A stretch of DNA of 64,000 bases, taken from contig NC_015422.1 in assembly GCF_000204645.1 (NCBI RefSeq), positions 2,249,001 through 2,313,000 of the forward strand. The letters are read 5' to 3'. Under the pieces are notes generated by a model, which worked only from the letters and a program-made list of their open reading frames with translations, had not been told where the DNA came from and did not search any database. Shown here piece by piece: positions 27,449 to 37,498 of the stretch. The position numbers and the translations under genes are program-made. This stretch comes from Alicycliphilus denitrificans K601 (GTDB lineage: Bacteria > Pseudomonadota > Gammaproteobacteria > Burkholderiales > Burkholderiaceae_C). How positions within the stretch are numbered: position 1 is the first letter of the stretch; each line of letters begins with the position of its first letter.

Positions 27449-29442
27449 CCGACCGCCGCGACGACGATTTCCGCATCCGCCCCAGCGCCCCGAAGAACCG
27501 GGGCAAAGGCCAGGGCCAGAGCTTCGTGTCGAAGGTGCTCAAGCAGACCGGCAAGGCCAGCGGCGGCAAGTCTTCGATGCGCCATTCCACCGCGTCCGGC
27601 GGCCAGGGCCAGCGAGCAGGCCAACGCCCCGGCTCGCGCCTGGGGCGCGGTCATACAGCGGCCCGCTTCGCAGGCGCAAAGCTCACGCCCATGTCGCGGC
27701 GCGTGACCATCAAGACGCTGCTGGTCAACCAGCAACGGGTCAGCCCGCAGTCGCTCGCCAAGCACCTGCGCTACATCGAGCGCGATGGCGTGGGCCGCGA
27801 TGGCGAGCCGGGCCAAGCCTACGGGCCGCAGACCGATGCCGTCGACCTCGACGCCTTCAAGGAACGCTGCGCCGATGACCGGCACCATTTCCGCTTCATC
27901 CTCTCGCCGGAGGACGGCGCCGAGCTGGAAGACCTGCGCACCTATACCCGGCACCTCATGGGCCGCATGGAGGCCGACCTGGGTACGGGCCTCGATTGGG
28001 TGGCCGTCAACCACTGGAACACCGACAACCCGCACACTCACATCGTCGTGCGCGGGCGCGACGATACCGGCAAAGACCTCATCATCGCGGGCGACTACAT
28101 CGCCGATGGATTCCGCCACTGCGCCGCCGAGCTGGCGACCGAATGGCTGGGGCCGCGCACCGAGCTGGAGATCCAGCAGGCCTTGCAGCGCGAGGTTGAG
28201 CAGGAGCGGTGGACGAGCCTGGATCGCATCCTGCAACGCGAGGTCGGCGAGGGTGGCCGAGTGCAGATCGAACGCTTCAACGAACCGCGGCTGCAACGCC
28301 AGCGGCTGCTGCTGATCGACCGCCTGCAACATTTGCAGCGCCTGGGCCTGGCCGATGAAGTGCAGCCGGGCACGTGGGCTGTCCATGCCGATGCGGAGAA
28401 GACGCTGCGCGCCCTGGGCGAGCGCGGCGACATCATCCGCACCATGCAGCGGGCCATGCGCGGCCAGCCGCGCGAGCTGGCGGTGTTCGAGCCGAGCGAC
28501 GATGGCCGAACCATTCTCGGCCGCGTGGCCGCCAAGGGGCTGGCGGACGAGTTGCGCGACCGGGGCTATCTGGTCATCGACGGGGTGGACGGCAAGGCCC
28601 ACTACGTCGCGCTCAACGCCCGCGACGAGCTGGCGAACTATCCGGCCGGCGCCGTGGTGGAAGTGAAGGGGTCGGCCGACGTGCGTGCGGCCGACCGCAA
28701 CATCGCCGCGCTGGCGAGCGGTGGCCTGTACCGCGCCGACCATCACCTTGCCATCGCCCAGGGCCAGGCCGTGCCCGGCCGCGATCCGCAAGAGGTGGTA
28801 GCAACCCACGTCCGCCGGCTGGAGGCCTTGCGCCGGGCCGGTATCGTGGAGCGTGTGGCCGAAGGTTTATGGAAGGTGCCTGGCGATCTGCCCGAACAGG
28901 GCCGCCGCTACGACGCGCAGCGCCTGGGCGGCGTGGCCGTGGAGCTGAAATCGCATCTGCCCATCGAGCGGCAGGCCCGTGTCATCGGCGCCACCTGGCT
29001 GGATCAGCAATTGATCGGCGGCGGCCGAGGATTGGGCGACCTGGGCTTTGGCGGCGAAGCCAAGGAGGCACTCCAGAAGCGCGCCGACTTCTTGGCAGAA
29101 CAGGGACTGGCCGAGAAACGCGGCCAGCGCGTGATCCTGGCGCGCAACCTGCTGGGTACGCTGCGCAGCCGGGAAGTGGCGCAGGCCGGCAAGGACATCG
29201 CCGCCGATACCGGCCTGGAGCATCGGCCCGTGGCTGACGGGCAGCGCGTGGCGGGCATCTACCGGCGCTCGGTCATGCTCGCCAGCGGACCCTATGCGAT
29301 GATTGATGACAGCTTGAGTTTCTGCTTGGTGCCGTGGCGGCCGGTGATTGAGCAGCGACTGGGGCAGCAGATCGCCGCGACGGTGCGCGGCGGCGGGGTG
29401 TCATGGGAAATTGGACGGCGGCCTGGGCTGTCCCGAGGTTAG
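27445..29442 (+). CDS. DUF3363 / VirD2-like relaxase
   Basis: 665 residues. A basic N-terminal tail (residues 1-90) precedes the relaxase fold. It contains the Tyr-bearing SLAKHLRYIERDG and the metal-binding HxH motif in WNTDNPHTHIVVRGRDD. The C-terminal half is the DUF3363 region (VIDGVDGKAHYVALNARDEL and onward). It would nick oriT and lead single-strand transfer. Coupling protein traG and the trb mating-pair genes that should follow are absent: 160 bases after its stop the sequence enters an IS fragment and then the copper island. Confidence 0.92.
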   Translation: MTDRRDDDFRIRPSAPKNRGKGQGQSFVSKVLKQTGKASGGKSSMRHSTASGGQGQRAGQRPGSRLGRGHTAARFAGAKLTPMSRRVTIKTLLVNQQRVSPQSLAKHLRYIERDGVGRDGEPGQAYGPQTDAVDLDAFKERCADDRHHFRFILSPEDGAELEDLRTYTRHLMGRMEADLGTGLDWVAVNHWNTDNPHTHIVVRGRDDTGKDLIIAGDYIADGFRHCAAELATEWLGPRTELEIQQALQREVEQERWTSLDRILQREVGEGGRVQIERFNEPRLQRQRLLLIDRLQHLQRLGLADEVQPGTWAVHADAEKTLRALGERGDIIRTMQRAMRGQPRELAVFEPSDDGRTILGRVAAKGLADELRDRGYLVIDGVDGKAHYVALNARDELANYPAGAVVEVKGSADVRAADRNIAALASGGLYRADHHLAIAQGQAVPGRDPQEVVATHVRRLEALRRAGIVERVAEGLWKVPGDLPEQGRRYDAQRLGGVAVELKSHLPIERQARVIGATWLDQQLIGGGRGLGDLGFGGEAKEALQKRADFLAEQGLAEKRGQRVILARNLLGTLRSREVAQAGKDIAADTGLEHRPVADGQRVAGIYRRSVMLASGPYAMIDDSLSFCLVPWRPVIEQRLGQQIAATVRGGGVSWEIGRRPGLSRG

Positions 29443-29599
29443 CCAGGCCAACGTCAACGATCCTACAGAATGGATTCAACGTAGTCCTCTGCAACCTCAT
29501 CTGGAATAGCAGGTGGTGCTGGAAATCTGCACACGGCGATGAGTGAAAGTTCTGTCCCACGACCGAGCCCGCGGAGCGGGCTTGAGAGGAGAACAGACC

Positions 29600-29640
29600 A
29601 TGAGCAGAAGATCGCGCCGGAACCATTTGCCGGCGTTCAA
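29600..29640 (+). pseudogene. IS3-family OrfA start, truncated
   Basis: A possible initiation region reads MSRRSRRNHLPAFK, preceded by AGAGGAG. This is the N-terminus of an IS3-family OrfA. It runs into the copper-oxidase gene, whose stop codon (29637-29639) lies in the fragment. The remains mark the junction between transfer module and copper island. The rest of 29443-29599 holds no gene. Confidence 0.6.
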
Positions 29641-31316
29641 GCCTCGATGCGGTAATTGCGCATCAGGCCCAGATCCTCATGCTCCAGCATGTGGCAGTGG
29701 TAGAGATAGAGCCCTGGATAGTCGGCGAAACGCATCAAGAGTTTCACGCGATCACCCGGCATCACCAGCACGGTGTCTTTCCAGCCTTGATCGACGTAGC
29801 CATCGCGCACTCTGTTGTTGCCCATGCCGTGACGTCGCTCCGGCACCTGAAATTGCTGATCGTGCACATGGATCGCATGGGCCATCGTCATCATGCCGCT
29901 GTCGTTGGCGAACTCCCAAACCTCCGTGGTTCTCAGCTTCACGACTTCATTGGGCGCCACGGCCGTCATCTCGAAGCTGCGGCCGTTGAAGCCCCATTGC
30001 ATCTGCGCCATCGTGATGCGGAACGTTCTTGGCTTGGCACGGTTGACGGCATCCTGCAGGCGCGGCCAGGAGATCGCAGACAGCCGGTCGGGCAGTTCGA
30101 GCGACCCGTTCGCCTTGCGCGCAACCTTGACCGTGAATATCGGAAACCGTACACCAGCGGCCAGCGACGAGCCGCCCATCGCGCCCCCCATGAAGCTGCC
30201 ACCCATCATGTCCATCATGCGCCCCATGGCGCCTTCAAACGCAAGACTCATCATCGTGAGCTGCGTGCCCAGATCGTCCTTGCTGAAGTCGGCCCACAGT
30301 TCAACGCGCTCGGCGGGGGCCAGCATCACGTAGTCCTTGTGCACCGGCCGCTCCAGCAGCCCGCCATCGGTGCCGATCACGGTGAGTGGCCGGCCGTCCT
30401 GCCACGCCAGCTTGTAGATGCGCGAGTTGGAGCCGTTCAGGATACGCAGCCGATAGGGGTGCGTGGCGACCTCGATCAATGACTCCGGGCGGCCGTTGAC
30501 CAGAATGGTGTCGCCAAGGAATCCCATCATGCGCGTCATCATGTCGCCCATGCCGCCCGACATCATGGCCCCGCGGCTCATCATGCCGCCCATCATTCCC
30601 CGACCACCCATCGTGTTGCCCGGTGCAGACGGCGCGCCGGATGCGTCGCCGCGCGCAGTCGGCCCGGTGCCGCTGAGGTAGCGGAGCTGGTTGCCGTCGT
30701 CGAAGCTGCGATCCTGAATGACGATCGGCAGATCGTATTGGCCGCGTGGCAGCGGCAGCGCCTGCTCCTCCTCATCGCTCACCAGGAGCAGGCCGGCAAG
30801 GCCGAAATACACCTGCTCGCCCGTATGGCCGTGGGGGTGGGGGTGATACCAGTAGGTGCCGGCGCGGTTGCGCACTTCGAACTCGTAGCGGTAGAGCTCG
30901 CCCGGCCCGATCGCAAAGCGCGGATGCCCATCCATGGTGTCGGGGACGTGCAGGCCGTGCCAGTGCACGGTGCTCGGCTGGTCCAGCCGGTTGATGAAAT
31001 CGATGCGGACTTTTTGGCCGCGCCGCAGGCGCAGGATCGGCCCCAGATAGCTGTCGGGCAGCGCCTGCACGCTTGCCGGATCCCCTTTCAGCACGCGCGA
31101 CTGGTAGGACCACAAGGATGTCGCTCGCCCCGGTCGCAGCGAAACACTGCGCGGTAGGGCGATCAACTCCAGAGCAACGTCCGGTTCAAAGGTATCGCTT
31201 GCGCTTTGCATTGCGGGCGCGGCTTCGGCTTGCGGTAATCCAGCCAGCAGTGCCGCAGTGCCCATGCCGACGCCGTTCATGAAGTCGCGGCGGGTGAGGG
31301 ATTCGTGGTTCGTCAT
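29637..31316 (-). CDS. Periplasmic multicopper oxidase
   Basis: 559 residues from the ATG at 31316. The start is Tat-like (LTRRDFMNGVGMGTAALLAG). Three cupredoxin domains carry the copper motifs HWHGLHV, HPHPHGHTG, HAIHVHDQQF and YHCHMLEHEDLGLM (type 1 Cys-His-Met and trinuclear His ligands). Two Met-rich loops (MMGGMMSRGAMMSGG near residue 250, and a second near 380) resemble the CueO Met-rich insert that binds Cu(I). It probably oxidises Cu(I) in the periplasm. It lies at the left edge of the copper island, and its stop codon abuts the IS fragment. Confidence 0.93.
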   Translation of the reverse strand: MTNHESLTRRDFMNGVGMGTAALLAGLPQAEAAPAMQSASDTFEPDVALELIALPRSVSLRPGRATSLWSYQSRVLKGDPASVQALPDSYLGPILRLRRGQKVRIDFINRLDQPSTVHWHGLHVPDTMDGHPRFAIGPGELYRYEFEVRNRAGTYWYHPHPHGHTGEQVYFGLAGLLLVSDEEEQALPLPRGQYDLPIVIQDRSFDDGNQLRYLSGTGPTARGDASGAPSAPGNTMGGRGMMGGMMSRGAMMSGGMGDMMTRMMGFLGDTILVNGRPESLIEVATHPYRLRILNGSNSRIYKLAWQDGRPLTVIGTDGGLLERPVHKDYVMLAPAERVELWADFSKDDLGTQLTMMSLAFEGAMGRMMDMMGGSFMGGAMGGSSLAAGVRFPIFTVKVARKANGSLELPDRLSAISWPRLQDAVNRAKPRTFRITMAQMQWGFNGRSFEMTAVAPNEVVKLRTTEVWEFANDSGMMTMAHAIHVHDQQFQVPERRHGMGNNRVRDGYVDQGWKDTVLVMPGDRVKLLMRFADYPGLYLYHCHMLEHEDLGLMRNYRIEA

Positions 31317-31759
31317 GTGACGGTCTCTAGAGTTCAATGGTGATTTCTCGCGGGTGCATGCACACAATCTGGGCGCGCCCCAAGAATCGACCGTCATCCT
31401 GTTCCAACCGAGACGGTTCGCTGCGGTCTGTGCCTGATTCGTTTGGAACCGCCGTCAGCCGCGACGCCAGCCGGCCCGTCGATTCGACCATCATATGCCC
31501 GGGCTGCTTTGATCCATCAGCACCCGCAGTGCGCCGTTGGGTGCGCGCCGGCAGCTATCGGCGAAGGCGTCCATGCCAGGCGAACCAACGGGTATGCAGG
31601 GCATGGCAAGGCTCCTGCTTTACGGTTTCTGGCGCAGGTGGCGCTTGAGGTCGCTTGCCGGGCATGGTCACAAGCAGCACTGTTTCAAGAGACATCGGAT
31701 ATCGTCCTCGCATGTCCCTTGAATGGCCGCCCAATGATGCCGACGTAGCAGCAGGAGAA
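31317..31759. other. Gene-free interval between oxidase and DUF4148
   Basis: 443 bases with no supported gene. Short open frames on both strands lack recognisable families. The half nearest the oxidase should hold its promoter. Lower-quality codon patterns and scattered copper-operon-like His/Met codons suggest decayed coding sequence, but I cannot assign it. Confidence 0.5.
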
Positions 31760-32107
31760 TCAACCTGCGGAGTAAAGGCGCAGACGCGCGTCGCGTTCGG
31801 CAGGCGACTCGCTGCGCAGTTCGTTGATCACTTGCTCACGCGTCTTGCCAGGACCTGCATCGGGCGTGCGGATCGGGTAGTTGCTCTCGCCGTAGGAAAG
31901 ACGGCCTTGCTGCATAGCAGCCTTGGTCTCCGCGATGACCTGCTCTCGCGTTTTCTCGCTCTTGAAGTGTTCTGGATGAACGATGACGCCCTGTTCGTTG
32001 TTAGCGGGATGCTCGTACGCTGCCGAGGCCATCCCTGGAAGGCCCAGGGCAGCCACTGCGGCCGCGGCGGCGATCATCGAAGAAAGGGAGAGGCGTTGTT
32101 GGGTCAT
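31760..32107 (-). CDS. DUF4148 exported protein
   Basis: 115 residues. Signal peptide up to about residue 29 (SMIAAAAAVAALGLPGMASA). The mature part contains two KTREQV-(I/x) repeats: KTREQVIAETKAAMQQGRLS followed by YGESNYP, and KTREQVINELRSESPAERD. This is the DUF4148 pattern of Burkholderiales periplasmic proteins. Such genes often sit in copper or other metal clusters, but no function is established. It is on the same strand as copSR, 125 bases beyond the end of copS. Confidence 0.85.
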   Translation of the reverse strand: MTQQRLSLSSMIAAAAAVAALGLPGMASAAYEHPANNEQGVIVHPEHFKSEKTREQVIAETKAAMQQGRLSYGESNYPIRTPDAGPGKTREQVINELRSESPAERDARLRLYSAG

Positions 32108-32232
32108 GGTTGAAGCTCCTAACGAGGGTGGATGAAACTTGCATCTCCCATGCCTTGGTTAGGCGCTGAGGAGATGTGTTCATCGTAGGGAGCGCACCCC
32201 AACAGAATCTGGACAGCCCGATGAGTTTGTTG

Positions 32233-33642
32233 TCAGCTTGAAGGCTTTGCAATGTGATGTGGAAACACCAGGGTGAAACAGGTGCGTCCCTGATCCGAGC
32301 TTGCCGTGACGCCGCCGCCGTGAGCCTCGGCGATGGCGCGCGTGATGGCCAGGCCCAAGCCCGATCCGTCGGTGTCCAGATGGGTCCTGGAGGCATCGGC
32401 GCGGTAGAAGCGGTCGAACAGCCGGGGCAGAATCTTTGCGTCGATGTCGGCGCCGGTGTTCTCCACGGTCACCGTCGTGGCCTGTACGGTGGTGGCGATG
32501 CGGATGGTGACGTCGCCGGCCTCGGGTGTGTAACGCAAGGCATTGGACAACAAGTTGCTCACAGCGCGGCGGAACATCAGGCGGTCGCCTTCGATTTCTC
32601 CATCGCCTTCCACCCGCAGCCGGATGCGCTTTTCCTCGGCCACGGCCTCGTAGAAGTCGAGCAACGCCAGCCCGTCCTGGCGGGCGGAAAACCGCTCCTT
32701 GTGCGGCAGATCCACGCCCCGCTCGGTCTTGGCCAGGAACAGCATGTCGGACACCATGCGCGCCAGCCGCTGAAATTCCTCGGCATTGGAAGCCAGGATG
32801 TCACGGTAGCTTGCTGCATCGCGCTTGGTCGCCAGCGCCACCTGGGTTTGCGTCAACAGATTGCTGATGGGGGTGCGCAGCTCATGCGCCAGGTCGGACG
32901 CGAAATCGGTCAGGCGCTGGAAATCCTCCTGCAGCCGATCCAGCATGCGGTTCAGCTCTTGCGCAAGGTCGGCCATTTCCACCGGCACGGCCTGCACGGG
33001 CATGCGCTCGCCGAGCTTCTGGCCCGTTACCTTGGCAGCCCGTGACTTCATGTCGCGCAAGGGCGCCAGCCCCTGGCGCGCGGCGAACCACGAGAGCAGG
33101 CCGCAGATGGCGATGGCGGCGAACACATACAGGGCCAAGCTGCGCCGCAGGCCGTCGAGAAACTGCGTGTGGTGATCCGTATCCGCCGCGATCCAGACCG
33201 TCAGGGGGGTGCTGGAGTAGGCAGGGGCGGCCTTGAAGACCAGTGTATGGAACCGGGTATCGCCGTGCCGCAACACCCCAAACACGTGGTTTTCACCGAC
33301 CTGCGGGGTCTTATCGCCGCGCATGGTGGGGATGAACCCGCGGGATTGAAAGATCAGCGCTCCTTGTCCATCCTGGACCTGGGCGTGGAGATCATGGTGA
33401 TAGCTCAGCGCCTCGCCCAGTCGCCGGCGAGCGTCGTCCGCCGAGTTGGTATTGCGCAGAATTTCCTCGATCAGGTGTTGCTTGTCTTGCAGCGCCATCC
33501 GATCAAGCTCGACGAAATGCCGCTCAGTCTCGACTAGAAACAAAGCGCCCAGCCCCAGCACCACCGAGGCCGCCACCGCAGTGAAGAGCAGGGTCAAGCG
33601 CTGCGTCAGCGGCAACCGACCCCAACGAATCCGAAACAACAC
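32233..33642 (-). CDS. copS: Heavy-metal sensor histidine kinase
   Basis: 469 residues from a GTG start that directly abuts the copR stop; the ribosome site AGGAGG is inside the end of copR. Two membrane spans (LTLLFTAVAASVVLGLGALF; LYVFAAIAICGLLSWFAA) enclose a periplasmic sensor. HAMP, then the phospho-acceptor SDLAHELRTPISNLLTQ, the N box RAVSNLLSNALRYTPE and the G box GSGLGLAITRAIAEAHGG follow. It is the CusS/IrlS/CopS type, sensing periplasmic copper or silver. Confidence 0.94.
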   Translation of the reverse strand: MLFRIRWGRLPLTQRLTLLFTAVAASVVLGLGALFLVETERHFVELDRMALQDKQHLIEEILRNTNSADDARRRLGEALSYHHDLHAQVQDGQGALIFQSRGFIPTMRGDKTPQVGENHVFGVLRHGDTRFHTLVFKAAPAYSSTPLTVWIAADTDHHTQFLDGLRRSLALYVFAAIAICGLLSWFAARQGLAPLRDMKSRAAKVTGQKLGERMPVQAVPVEMADLAQELNRMLDRLQEDFQRLTDFASDLAHELRTPISNLLTQTQVALATKRDAASYRDILASNAEEFQRLARMVSDMLFLAKTERGVDLPHKERFSARQDGLALLDFYEAVAEEKRIRLRVEGDGEIEGDRLMFRRAVSNLLSNALRYTPEAGDVTIRIATTVQATTVTVENTGADIDAKILPRLFDRFYRADASRTHLDTDGSGLGLAITRAIAEAHGGGVTASSDQGRTCFTLVFPHHIAKPSS

Positions 33643-34326
33643 CTATTCCTCCTGCGGTACGTCGAGCACATAACCCATGCCGCGCACGGTCTGGATGAGC
33701 TTGATCGGGTGGCCCTCGTCGATCTTCATGCGCAGTCGTCGCATCGCCACTTCGATGACGTTGGTGTCGCTGTCGAAATTCATGTCCCACACTTGCGATG
33801 CGATCAGGGAACGTGGCAAGACCTCGCCGTGGCGACGCATCAGCAGTTCCAGCAGGCCGAACTCCTTGGCCGTCAGGTCCACGCGCCGGCCATTGCGCGA
33901 GACCCGGCGGCGCAGCAGGTCCAGTTCCAGGTCGGCCACGCGCAACACCATGGCCTCGTTGCCGGCAGGCGCGCGGCGCAAGATGATGCGCACGCGGGCC
34001 AGCAGTTCCGCAAACGAGAACGGCTTGACCAAATAGTCGTCGGCGCCAAGCTCCAGCCCCTTGACGCGGTCTTCGACCTGGTCGCGGGCGGTCAGGAACA
34101 GCACGGGCATTTGCAGGCCGCGCTCGCGCAGCGATTGCAGCACCTGCCAGCCGTTCAGCCCGGGCAGCATGACATCCAGGATCACGAGGTCGTAGGCACC
34201 GTGCAAGGCCATGTGCAGCCCATCGGTGCCATGGGGCACCAGGTCCGCGACATACCCGGCCTCGCTCAAGCCTTGGCGCAAATATTCGCCAGTCTTGGGC
34301 TCGTCTTCGACGATCAATATCTTCAC
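33643..34326 (-). CDS. copR: Heavy-metal response regulator
   Basis: 227 residues from the GTG in GTGAAGATATTGATC, preceded by GGAGCC; longer in-frame readings lack the receiver start. The receiver domain has [10 protein letters not shown], the phospho-Asp in [14 protein letters not shown] and [12 protein letters not shown]. The OmpR-type winged helix has [20 protein letters not shown], and [20 protein letters not shown]. It would activate the divergent copA operon and probably its own. It forms a two-gene unit with copS. Confidence 0.95.
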   Translation of the reverse strand: MKILIVEDEPKTGEYLRQGLSEAGYVADLVPHGTDGLHMALHGAYDLVILDVMLPGLNGWQVLQSLRERGLQMPVLFLTARDQVEDRVKGLELGADDYLVKPFSFAELLARVRIILRRAPAGNEAMVLRVADLELDLLRRRVSRNGRRVDLTAKEFGLLELLMRRHGEVLPRSLIASQVWDMNFDSDTNVIEVAMRRLRMKIDEGHPIKLIQTVRGMGYVLDVPQEE

Positions 34327-34450
34327 CGGTTCGGCTCCTTTGCGGTTCTGGCGCAAGTGTGCCCCGTGTAAGGCCTGCCGACATGAAGCTAACAGGAATG
34401 TAATGTTGCGACCATCTTGCTGAAAGGGCGGGCTCTTCAGAATCCGCGAC
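34327..34450. promoter_or_regulatory. Divergent copR/copA promoter region
   Basis: 124 bases between the GTG of copR and the ATG of copA. gacatgaa and ttacatt-type half sites (complement of aatgtaatg at 34399-34407) occur and could be CopR binding sites, but I cannot assign a box with confidence. Both promoters must be located here. Confidence 0.45.
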
Positions 34451-36271
34451 ATGCGATTCAAAACCCCTTCCTTTTCCGTCTCCCCAGGCCAGGCAATCCA
34501 GCGCCGGCGCTTTCTGAGGGCGCTGGCGGCGGGTACCGCATTGGGCACGCTCGATGCCGCACTGCCCGCCTGGGCCCGGCAAGACCTGCCGGTAGCCCAT
34601 ACGGGAACACCGCCCGAGTTGCGTGGGCCCGTTTTCGACCTGACGTTGACCGAGACCCGCGTCGATTTCGACGGCCGAACGGGCATCGCCACCACCGTCA
34701 ACGGCAGTCTGCCCGCCCCGACGCTGCGCATGCGTGAAGGCGAGACGGTGACGATTCGCGTCACCAACCGCCTGCGCGAGACGGCTTCGATCCACTGGCA
34801 CGGCATCATCCTGCCATTCCAGATGGACGGCGTGCCGGGCGTCAGCTTTGCCGGCATCGCCCCGGGCGAGACCTTCACCTACCGCTTCACGCTGGAGCAA
34901 AGCGGCACCTACTGGTACCACTCGCACAGCGGCATGCAGGAGGTGACCGGCCTGTATGGCGCGCTCATCGTCGAGCCGCGCGGGGGCGAAGCCATACGCG
35001 CCGAGCGCGAACATGTGGTGCTGCTGTCGGACTGGACCGGCAGCGACCCGATGCGCGCCCTGGCCAAACTCAAGGCCCAGGGCGACGTGTTCAATCAGCA
35101 TCGTCCGACCTTCGTCAAATTCATGCAGGACGTGCGCGCCAAGGGCATGCATGCGGCCATGGCGGAGCGCGACATGTGGAACGCCATGCGCATGAGCCCG
35201 AGTGACCTGGCCGACCTGTCATCCACCGTGCTCAGCTACCTGGTCAACGGCCGCACGCCGGGCGCCAACTGGACGGCCCTGTTCAATCCCGGCGAGCGCG
35301 TGCGCCTGCGCTGCATCAACGGCAGCGGCAATACGTTCTATGACGTGCGCATTCCGGGCCTCAAGCTCACCGTGGTGCAGGCCGACGGGCAAGACGTGGA
35401 GCCAGTGACGGTGGATGAGTTCCGCTTCGGCCCCGGCCAGACCTACGACGTGATCGTGCAGCCCAAGGACGATGCCTACACGCTCTTTGCGCAATCGATG
35501 GATCGCACCGGCTACGCGCGCGCCACACTGGCGGTACGCCCGGGCCTGAGCGCGCCGGTGCCCGCGCTGGATGCGGTGCAGTGGCTCACCATGGCCGACA
35601 TGATGGGCGGCATGGCGCAAGGCGGTGGCCACGACATGGCGGCGATGGGCCACGGCTCCATGGTCGGGATGAACCATGCTGGTATGGCCAGCATGCAGGG
35701 CATGGGCGGCATGCCCGGCATGGCGTCCAATCCGTTGCAAAAGCCCGGCACCACCGTGCGCCACGCTCGCACCGAGTGGGGCCCCGGCGCCGACATGCGC
35801 GTGGACATGCCGCGCACCAACCTGGATGACCCCGGCGTCGGTCTGCGCGACAACGGCCGGCGCGTGCTCACGCTGGCCGATCTCAAGACCGTCGGCGGAT
35901 CGCTCTATGCCGGCGGGCCCGAGCGCGAAATCGAGTTGCATCTGACGGGCAACATGGAGCGCTACACCTGGTCGTTCGACGGCCTGGACTTCACCGACAG
36001 CCGCCCCGTGCATTTCCGCTACGGCGAGCGCCTGCGCGTAATCCTGCAAAACGACACCATGATGACCCACCCCATGCACCTGCACGGCATGTGGCAGGAG
36101 CTGGAAAACGCCTCGGGCGAATTCGTCGCGCGGCTGCACACCATCCCCGTGCAATCGGCGCAGCGCGTGAGCTTTCTCGTCAGTGCCGACGCACTCGGCC
36201 GCTGGGTCTGGCACTGCCACCTGATGTTCCACATGGAAATGGGCATGTTCCGCGAAGTGGTGGTGGCATGA
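34451..36271 (+). CDS. copA: CopA-family copper resistance multicopper oxidase
   Basis: 606 residues. Tat signal [19 protein letters not shown]. Copper motifs: [35 protein letters not shown] and [18 protein letters not shown] Met/His-rich insert of about 45 residues (near 385-430; [20 protein letters not shown] and more) is the PcoA/CopA copper store. It binds and oxidises copper in the periplasm. It is the first gene of the right-facing copper operon. Its stop overlaps the copB start. Confidence 0.96.
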   Translation: MRFKTPSFSVSPGQAIQRRRFLRALAAGTALGTLDAALPAWARQDLPVAHTGTPPELRGPVFDLTLTETRVDFDGRTGIATTVNGSLPAPTLRMREGETVTIRVTNRLRETASIHWHGIILPFQMDGVPGVSFAGIAPGETFTYRFTLEQSGTYWYHSHSGMQEVTGLYGALIVEPRGGEAIRAEREHVVLLSDWTGSDPMRALAKLKAQGDVFNQHRPTFVKFMQDVRAKGMHAAMAERDMWNAMRMSPSDLADLSSTVLSYLVNGRTPGANWTALFNPGERVRLRCINGSGNTFYDVRIPGLKLTVVQADGQDVEPVTVDEFRFGPGQTYDVIVQPKDDAYTLFAQSMDRTGYARATLAVRPGLSAPVPALDAVQWLTMADMMGGMAQGGGHDMAAMGHGSMVGMNHAGMASMQGMGGMPGMASNPLQKPGTTVRHARTEWGPGADMRVDMPRTNLDDPGVGLRDNGRRVLTLADLKTVGGSLYAGGPEREIELHLTGNMERYTWSFDGLDFTDSRPVHFRYGERLRVILQNDTMMTHPMHLHGMWQELENASGEFVARLHTIPVQSAQRVSFLVSADALGRWVWHCHLMFHMEMGMFREVVVA

Positions 36272-37476
36272 AAAAGAACCTGAAAATGAACCGACTCGCC
36301 CCGCACACTGTGGCCCTGCGGCTGGTGCCGGTGGCCACGGCCCTGATCCTCACGGCCACTGCCACGTCCGCCCTGGCTCAGGATCACGATGCGCATGGCG
36401 CACACGATGCTGCGGCACAGTCCAGCACCGCGCCTGCGGCCGGGTCCATGGCTGGCATGAATCATGAGGGCATGCCGATGCCGGCGGGCAGTGCGCCGAC
36501 AGCGGATGAAGCGTCTGCCATGAATCACGGCAGCATGCCCATGCGAGGCAGCGTCCCGGCTGCAAATCCTGGAGCGCCAACCATGGATCATGGCGTCATG
36601 CCGGGCATGGATCACGGCCCCGCGCCATCCCAAGGTGCCGACAGCGGCCCCGCTTCCGCGATGGAGCACGGCGCGGCGCCGGCGTCCGGCGGCTCGATGG
36701 CGGGCATGGACGACGGTGCCATGCAAATGCAAGGCGGCAGCCCGCCCGCCGATGCGCGCGACCCCAACGGCTATTCCGACGGCTTCGAGCGCGGCAGCGG
36801 CAAGTATTCGCTCACGGGCGTGCCGCGCCTGCAACTGGGCGACCAAATGAGTTTTGCCACCCTGAAGGTCAACCGCTTGGAGCGCGCCTGGGCGCGCCAC
36901 GGCGATAACGCCACGACGTATGACCTGCAAGCGCGCATAGGCCGCGACTTCAATCACCTGGTCATCAAGGCCGAGGGCGACGTCGCCCAGGGCAAGCTAC
37001 AGGATTCGCGCACCGAACTGCTCTGGGGCCACGCCATCGCCGCCTTCTGGGACAGTCAGCTCGGCGTGCGCTTCGACCACGGCACAGGCAAGGATCGCCA
37101 GTGGCTCGCGGCTGGCGTGCAGGGCCTCGCGCCCTACTGGTTTGAGCTCGATGCCACGGCCTATCTGGGCAGTGGCGGCCGCACCGCGCTGCGGCTCGAA
37201 GGGAGCTATGACTGGCTTCTCACGCAAAAGCTAATTCTGCAACCGCGCACCGAATGGAATTTCTACGGCAAGAGCGATCCGGCCAACGCCATCGGCAGCG
37301 GCCTTGCCAACGCCAGTGCGGGTTTGCGCATGCGCTACGAAATCACGCGCCAGATCGCACCCTACATCGGCGTCGAATGGCAACACAGCTTTGGCCGCAC
37401 GGGAGACTTCGTGCGCGCCTCGGGTGGCAGTGCCACCCAGACGCGCTGGTTGGCGGGCTTGAGTTTCTGGTTCTGA
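36268..37476 (+). CDS. copB: Outer-membrane copper resistance protein CopB
   Basis: 402 residues from the ATG overlapping the copA stop. A signal peptide is followed by a long Met/His/Gly-rich segment (residues about 40-165, with MNHEGMPMPAG, MDHGVMPGMDHGP and MAGMDDGAMQMQG). The C-terminal 230 residues are the CopB beta-barrel, starting NGYSDGFERGSGKYSLTGVP and ending in the aromatic WLAGLSFWF outer-membrane signature. Predicted to sequester copper at, or move it across, the outer membrane together with CopA. Confidence 0.95.
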   Translation: MKKNLKMNRLAPHTVALRLVPVATALILTATATSALAQDHDAHGAHDAAAQSSTAPAAGSMAGMNHEGMPMPAGSAPTADEASAMNHGSMPMRGSVPAANPGAPTMDHGVMPGMDHGPAPSQGADSGPASAMEHGAAPASGGSMAGMDDGAMQMQGGSPPADARDPNGYSDGFERGSGKYSLTGVPRLQLGDQMSFATLKVNRLERAWARHGDNATTYDLQARIGRDFNHLVIKAEGDVAQGKLQDSRTELLWGHAIAAFWDSQLGVRFDHGTGKDRQWLAAGVQGLAPYWFELDATAYLGSGGRTALRLEGSYDWLLTQKLILQPRTEWNFYGKSDPANAIGSGLANASAGLRMRYEITRQIAPYIGVEWQHSFGRTGDFVRASGGSATQTRWLAGLSFWF

Positions 37477-37498
37477 TCTTTCCCAAGGAGTCGTTTGA

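Noticed and set aside
26938..28809. A 623-codon open frame antisense to traF, the bridging gene and the relaxase
   Set aside because: It is a shadow of high-GC coding sequence; no family is recognised, while the opposite strand has a clear relaxase with HxH motif.
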